64,000 nt of DNA, taken from Tamarix chinensis. Taxonomy: Eukaryota; Streptophyta; Magnoliopsida; Caryophyllales; Tamaricaceae. The stretch spans positions 38,317,063 through 38,381,062 of the forward strand of contig CM060181.1 of NCBI GenBank assembly GCA_030549775.1, in the 5' to 3' direction. Below are positions 59,096 to 64,000 of this stretch, in pieces. The number at the start of each line of letters is the position of its first letter. Position 1 is the stretch's first letter. The position numbers and the translations under genes were made by a program. Below the pieces are notes generated by a model. It was not told the DNA's origin. It saw nothing but the letters and a program-made list of their open reading frames with translations, and did no database searches.

Positions 59096-60725
59096 GTATT
59101 TCTATGCCAGTTGTGGTTCTCATGCAATTCAGCACTAGATATGTATACACCAGATAGAAGGGTAGTTCATAAGTGAAACAGGGAAGATTTTTGCTGTGAG
59201 GGTAGCCTATAAATACAGAGGTTGCATTGGCAAAAAATATCCTTTAGGTTATCAGCATAATCCACAGCTAACAATAAAAGCCCTTAAGACTGTAGCTCAA
59301 AATAGAAGCACAATTGCAGTCACAATTATGATATAGTAGTAACGGAGTGTTGCAAATAATAAATAATCTGTCATGGCTTTTGGGAGGGTAAATTTTTTTT
59401 CCCACTCCTGTAATATGTCAATATTGGTGCATATTGGAAAATTTGGTAAATAGTGGCCAATATGTATTGCATCAGCCAATATGCAGATGACTGTTTGGTC
59501 GTTTATTGGTGTGTCAGTTGTAGTTGTGATCCAATGGCATTTACTCCCTGTCCATAGAATTTTCCTAGGTCTTTCATATTTTCATTCAAAAGATGGCCAA
59601 TTGAAGAAAGGGATGCTTATTCTCAGCTTCTTTCCCCCCCCCCTTATTTATAAAAAAAATGAAAAATCTTTCTAATATTGGTCCAAGTAATGTCCAAAAC
59701 CTGAAAAGTTTGTTAATCAACTCCTTGCTACATGAAGTGGTTTATGACTTGATATCTTTCTTTTTGGAAAGATCTTTGAAAATAAGTTTATCTACATCAT
59801 AAGTAAAGCACTCCGTCGAAGAACATGTAAGCTTGTCAACCAACTCGTTGCTACATTATGAGGGGGAAGGTGATTTGTGACTTGATATTTATCCTGTTTA
59901 GATTGTGATTAAAGCACTTTAAGTCCAGTCAATATTCTGTGTGAGCAAAACTGCTTGTAAACAAAGGGTTTTGCAGACTAATTTCTCTGCTAAAGCCCGT
60001 CTTCCAGACTCCATCATATATAATGTTAACCCTTTGATCATTGAAAGTATCAAGAGGTGTGCTTGCATATTTTACATACAAATGATTTAAGAGGCTATAT
60101 CCTCTGATGGATTGAGGTACTTGTTATTGAAGATAGACAATAATCTCTGCTGGCGTCATGTCAAGTACAATTGGCTGCAGAATACTAAAGAAGCAAGTTT
60201 GCTGCTGTCTAAATCCTGGGGTTATGTGTTTTAGAAACTTTAGGAGCCAAAATGATAGTGATCAATAGGATCGAAGTAGGATATGAGAAGAATAAGAAAG
60301 AATTAGGGAAGAAGAACGTGCTTTAATTCTCAATCGGTCTACTAAATAATGTAGTGATCCTAATGTAGACTTCTAAGATCAAAAGGATAAGATATTCTTC
60401 TACATGTTTTCCTAAGTAATAGCCTAATAAGCATGATAGCAAAAGATAGAAACCGAAAAAAATAATATCTTGTTAACAAAAAGATGATAAATTACTCCCA
60501 ACATGTTTATTTTCTATTTTTAAGCTTCTTCCTAAAATAAGTTGCCAAAGTCAGATTTCCATCATTTCTCCCTGACTCAAAAAATTTAAAAAAAAAATAA
60601 AGAAAGAAAACTTGCCTTTGTAGAGTTGGTATGATTGTGCTCTTCAAGTAAATGTGGAGCCAAATGACGTAACTTATCATCTTGAATCTAAGAGCTGTCT
60701 AATGCTGGATGACGCGCAAGCGATA
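59096..60725 (+). other. Probable FRS3 intron sequence, no gene seen
   Basis: Starts with a good donor (GTATTTCT). Contains unique-looking AT-rich sequence, a poly-C run near 59634-59643 and a local duplication at 59708-59890. No conserved FRS3 C-terminal coding segment is visible in any frame. If the last exons exist they lie further right, beyond the window. Confidence 0.5.
59708..59890 (+). repeat. Local tandem duplication, period about 124 bp
   Basis: TTGTTAATCAACTCCTTGCTACAT...GACTTGATAT (59709-59755) reappears as TTGTCAACCAACTCGTTGCTACAT...GACTTGATAT (59833-59888) with small insertions. Confidence 0.55.
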
Positions 60726-61320
60726 AAACCACAGTTGCGATTGCGCTTGCAGTTGGGGTGTTGCGAATGATATTTTATATGTTGCGGTTGTCGTGGCGTG
60801 ATTTTTTTATTTCTTTTTCATGACAAATATTGGCAAATATTAGCCAATATCGGCTAATATCAGCCAATATCAGTAAAATATCGGCCGATATCCGAAATTT
60901 CGCTAATATTGCGGCGACAAATAAGTAACTTTCTAAAACGGCTGCATTTCGAGAATTTTGCATCGCGGCTGACCGAAAAACTGTAAAATCGCAGCCGATA
61001 CGCAATTGCGGTACCAATATTTCATTGTATGATGACATGTCCATTGCACAAGATAATCATACAGTAAAATATCACTCCTAGTAATGTGTAGCTGCCAATA
61101 TTTTATTGTTCTTAGGTCAACCGATAGCTAAAATACATGATTTAAAAAAAATCACATATTTATTGCTGATTTATTTGCTCGTATGATATGCTTCGGCCAA
61201 TATCTGCCATTTTTAGCGATGTTTGCCGATATTTGTTATGAAAAATAATAAAAGATCGTGACACCTCAGTATTGCAACACCGCCACTGCGAATGCGATCA
61301 TGGTTGCTACCGTGGTTTTG
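60726..61320. repeat. Inverted-repeat element with GATATCGGCC-type motifs
   Basis: The left arm (about 60726-60870) contains GCGATTGCGCTTGCAGTTGG, GGTGTTGCGAAT, GTGGCGTGATTTTTTTATT, then CATGACAAATATTGGCAAAT. The reverse complement of 61190-61310 gives the same words in the same order (CGCATTCGCAGTGGCGGTGTTGCAATAC..., CATAACAAATATCGGCAAAC). The spacer holds clustered CCAATATCGGCTAATATC and TCGGCCGATATCCG motifs. It is a fold-back or MITE-like structure, or two copies of one repeat in opposite orientation. Confidence 0.65.
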
Positions 61321-62330
61321 TTCCTGATGTTGATGCCGTCCATTAGGAGTAGTAACAACTTCATCCTTGAGAACCACTTCTATCTCATGAGGAAATCTTA
61401 CGTACCAATATAAAAGAAGTAGCAAAACTACCTATCACACTTATAGAAAAAGTTGGAGTACCTTGATAAGTTGTCAAATCCTCAACATTGAAGATAAGAC
61501 TAATAGACAAATTAGAAGGCAAGTCAAGGTGAAAAACATTTTTATGATCTGAAAAGCTTGGGCAAAAAGCTTTTTAAAAGAGTGTTAAGGAAATCTTTCG
61601 GGGTGATCGCTTACCTCATACAATTAGTTTTATTAAACTCTAATTTCTTGGGATGCACATAAGCAGCCTGTTCCTAATTTGCATCACCTTGTACAATTTT
61701 AAGTCGGATACCAGCATGCAAAATATGAATATCTCGTGTAAAAGTTATGGCCCCAAGTCAATAGGCAATGGCACCAAATCAATAGCAAACGTAGAATGAC
61801 ACCATGCACAATTTCAAAGGGGCTTTCTTCAGTGGATTTATTAATAGAGTTATTATACTCAGTAAAGTACTAGGTTTTTTTGCCAACAAGACACTTAAGA
61901 AGGTTACCTAGGCTGCAGTTGATCAGCTCTATTTGCGCCAGAAAACTTTAGATGAGTGCCAAATAAATTCTAAAGAGTCCTCTAAAAATGACTAACAAGT
62001 TTAACATCTCTATCAAATGGAAGAAGACATACCATGCAACCTAACAATCTCTTTCAAAAAGATCCTAGCTATATGAGATGCATCACAGTCTTGCTTTAAG
62101 GAATGAAATGTGCCATCTTTGAAAACTTATCTACCATGAACAAATTTGAATCACGACCCTAGTAGTTTTAGGATACCTAGAATAATATACTAAGGTATCT
62201 CCATTTAGAATGTAGAATAGACAATGGAGTGTAAAATCTAGTGTTTTGCTTCCTAGCTTTGCTAAGCTGGCAAGTGTGACATTGGGAAATAACATTAGCA
62301 ACATCCTTTCTTAAAGAGGGCTAAAAGAAA
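61321..62330 (-). pseudogene. Ty3/gypsy integrase relic (Reina/CRM-like) with chromodomain remnant
   Basis: Read on minus from 62330 down: [40 protein letters not shown]-like remnants, SHIARIFLKEIVRLHGM-like remnants (about 62030-62085), LFGTHLKFSGAN, and KPL...IVHG-like (about 61800). Then LPSNLSISLIFNVEDL and TYQGTP (61460-61540), then EIEVVLKDEVVTTPNG (61340-61400), the chromodomain start. The wording of [23 protein letters not shown] is characteristic of this branch of chromoviruses. Heavily frameshifted. Confidence 0.75.
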
Positions 62331-62960
62331 TGATTAGCTACAAGAATGGCGGTTTTGTCTCCTTTGAAAATTAGGCAAGTATTTCGCCTTCAATTTTTGT
62401 TTCCTCTTTTTCCCCAAGGCTATTGGTAGACCATCCACTTGTTTAATCTCTCATTAGATGTTTGGTCAATATTTCTTAGGTGACCCAACAAGTTTCATTT
62501 TAGCTAAACGAATTCTATGAATGTTAACCATGCCATAAAATTCAAGATAATTCTTTAGGCAGTCTAACCAATTAAGGAAAGTGGTGATGTTATAATGACC
62601 ATCAAAACTAGAGACAATACCTTTTTGGTCACATCATGAATACCTATTATAGCCATAGTCATGCCTAGATGGAGGTCACCTGTGACCTCTTTCTTGACGT
62701 CTGTCTCTATGATGGTAAGGTTGGTCATCATAGTTATCATGTATGTAAACCCAATCCTCATAGTTCTTACATTACGACCAATGTTTTCATGGTGAGACTC
62801 AAAGTCATCATATCCTCTATGTTCAGTATTTTCCCTCTTACCTGCCAAGGGTGTGGAAGCTAAGGCTGAAAGTGATAGCTGAAAATTCCTTTACCATTGT
62901 TCAAGTTAGATCTAGAACTAGGCATCTGAGAACTTGGAGACAAATTAGTTGCCCAATCTT
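62331..62960 (-). pseudogene. Gag relic of the same gypsy element
   Basis: On minus, FDGHYNITTFLNWLDCLKNY, then LEFYGMVNIHRIRLAKMKLVG (62480-62600), matches the gag start of Reina-like elements (FDGxxDPxxFLDWLxxxExYFEWYxMSxxxRVRFAKMKLxG). Upstream is an Arg/Asp/His-rich segment with RGYDDFESHHENIGRNVR (62750-62830). Downstream it passes straight into integrase sequence, so protease, RT and RNase H are deleted. Confidence 0.65.
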
Positions 62961-64000
62961 GTTCCATTTTAGTAATAGAACTATGAATTCAATAATCCAA
63001 GGATAGAGACTTGAATGTTATTGATTTGCCTTAATATTTTTACAATATTCGTCTTTCATAGCATCCATATTAGTTTTTAACTTATCAATCACTCCATTCA
63101 TGGCTACTTGAAAATCATGTAAAGTTTGGTTCATATCATCTAACCTTTGATATATTGCTATTGCTCTAGCAATGATCCTAAAACTACATTTTTTTGTTGC
63201 TAATATTAACTAAAACATACAAGTGAAACAAATATTATACTACTACTAAGCTCACATATAGCAAACTAAAGCGAGCAACTTATTTTTGAAAAAAATAATC
63301 ATAAATTATTTTTGGCTCCAAGCAAAATGCCCACTTGTTATGGGTAATCTCAAGACTTAAATCAATCTAGATGAAAGAAGCCAACATTAAGATAAGTTTG
63401 AACCTGATAATCCTTGTTAGGCAAAATAAGTTCGAAACACTTCTAGATTCGGCTTGAAACAAGTTGTAGTTATTATTTATTGATTTTTAATCTTGCTGAC
63501 GGCTTGAAAATTTTGTTTATTTATTTTTTCATAAAACCCTTCAACCAAGATAGATGGAGTATACACAAATGATGTAGCAACCCGGAAGACAACTTGATCA
63601 TTGCAACTTCTAGCATAGTTTGCTAGCAATTGGTAGAGATACACGACCACAATTGATGAGTGCAATGACTAGATGTTAATGACCTTTGATTGCCATTGCT
63701 TGCTATAAATGATAGTCTGTGGTATCCCACATTGCGGGTTGAATTCGCGAGGTGCAAGGAGGTGAGTGGGGCATGAATGAAAAACTCTCCCAAGTTGTGC
63801 TTTCTTCTTATATAATTAACTATCTCACTTTCACTTGTGTGTGTTTAGGCTCTCAATTTATCCAATTCCCCCCACCCCATTTCTTTAATTTTTGGTATGT
63901 TTTATTCTAGGGTTAGGGTTTTGGTCTAAATCAACTTATTATGGTTAGCATCATAAAAATTAGGCCGATATTAGGATGTGTGATTTGCCTTTATGGGATG
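62961..64000. other. No gene recognised at the right edge
   Basis: Contains leader-like sequence of the gypsy relic (about 62961-63330) and AT-rich unique-looking sequence to the edge. GGTATCCCACATTGCGGGTTG near 63721 resembles words seen near plant LTR starts, but no TG...CA pair or duplication can be set. No FRS3 exon is visible. Confidence 0.35.

Noticed and set aside
63721..63790. Start of another LTR near the right edge
   Set aside because: A CCCACATTG-like word is present, but no TG start, matching end or duplication can be defined before the window ends.

Overview
The window reads as nuclear DNA from a flowering plant with a large, retrotransposon-rich genome. It holds one clearly functional-looking protein gene, an orthologue of FAR1-RELATED SEQUENCE 3 (FRS3), near the right side. 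Almost everything else is decayed, nested transposable-element sequence. The TE coding regions are all broken by stops and frameshifts. I see no tRNA or rRNA gene, no CRISPR array and nothing of bacterial or organellar type.

Layout. 1-4276: LTR fragments. 4277-10562: Ty3/gypsy relic E1 (plus strand; gag, protease, RT, RNase H, integrase, chromodomain tail, part of its 3' LTR). 10563-21334: Ty3/gypsy relic E2 with a 3.97-kb 5' LTR, an internal region split by a 1458-bp solo LTR (GTATG target-site duplication, TSD), and a further LTR. 21370-24140: a plus-sense LTR of a second family. 24141-29870: a LINE tail split by a 4.77-kb solo LTR with CTAAA TSDs. 29880-30365: a copia-type LTR plus primer-binding site. 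30366-50852: Ty3/gypsy element E3 on the minus strand (3' LTR, pol, gag, 5' LTR). E3 carries a 2466-bp nested insertion with 95-bp inverted termini and GTTAT TSDs (E4), a 476-bp hAT-like MITE, a 3.94-kb solo LTR with TATCT TSDs, and another 4.3-kb LTR. 50853-51780: Athila/Tat-type integrase relic. 51785-54415: Ty1/copia pol relic. 55000-59095 and probably beyond: FRS3. 59096-64000: probably a long FRS3 intron or 3' flank, with an inverted-repeat element and a gag-integrase gypsy relic.

The LTRs are unusually long (about 4-4.8 kb) and share one architecture: TGTAAYACCCC-type ends, a purine-rich block, an (AAT)n tract, minisatellites, a hierarchical array of about 45-bp repeats, and a 75-95-bp hairpin next to the primer-binding side. 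Their sense strand was set from the polypurine tract of E3 and the primer-binding site of E4. I call the LTRs with the 45-bp array family A/B and those with scattered CCAATCGA-type motifs family C.

FRS3 is a domesticated Mutator-type transposase protein (FAR1 zinc finger, MULE transposase core, SWIM finger). Its long coding exon ends at a readable intron. A second 87-nt coding exon follows, and the expected C-terminal exons are not visible before the window ends. The species is not identified. All family assignments rest on recalled protein motifs, not on database searches.
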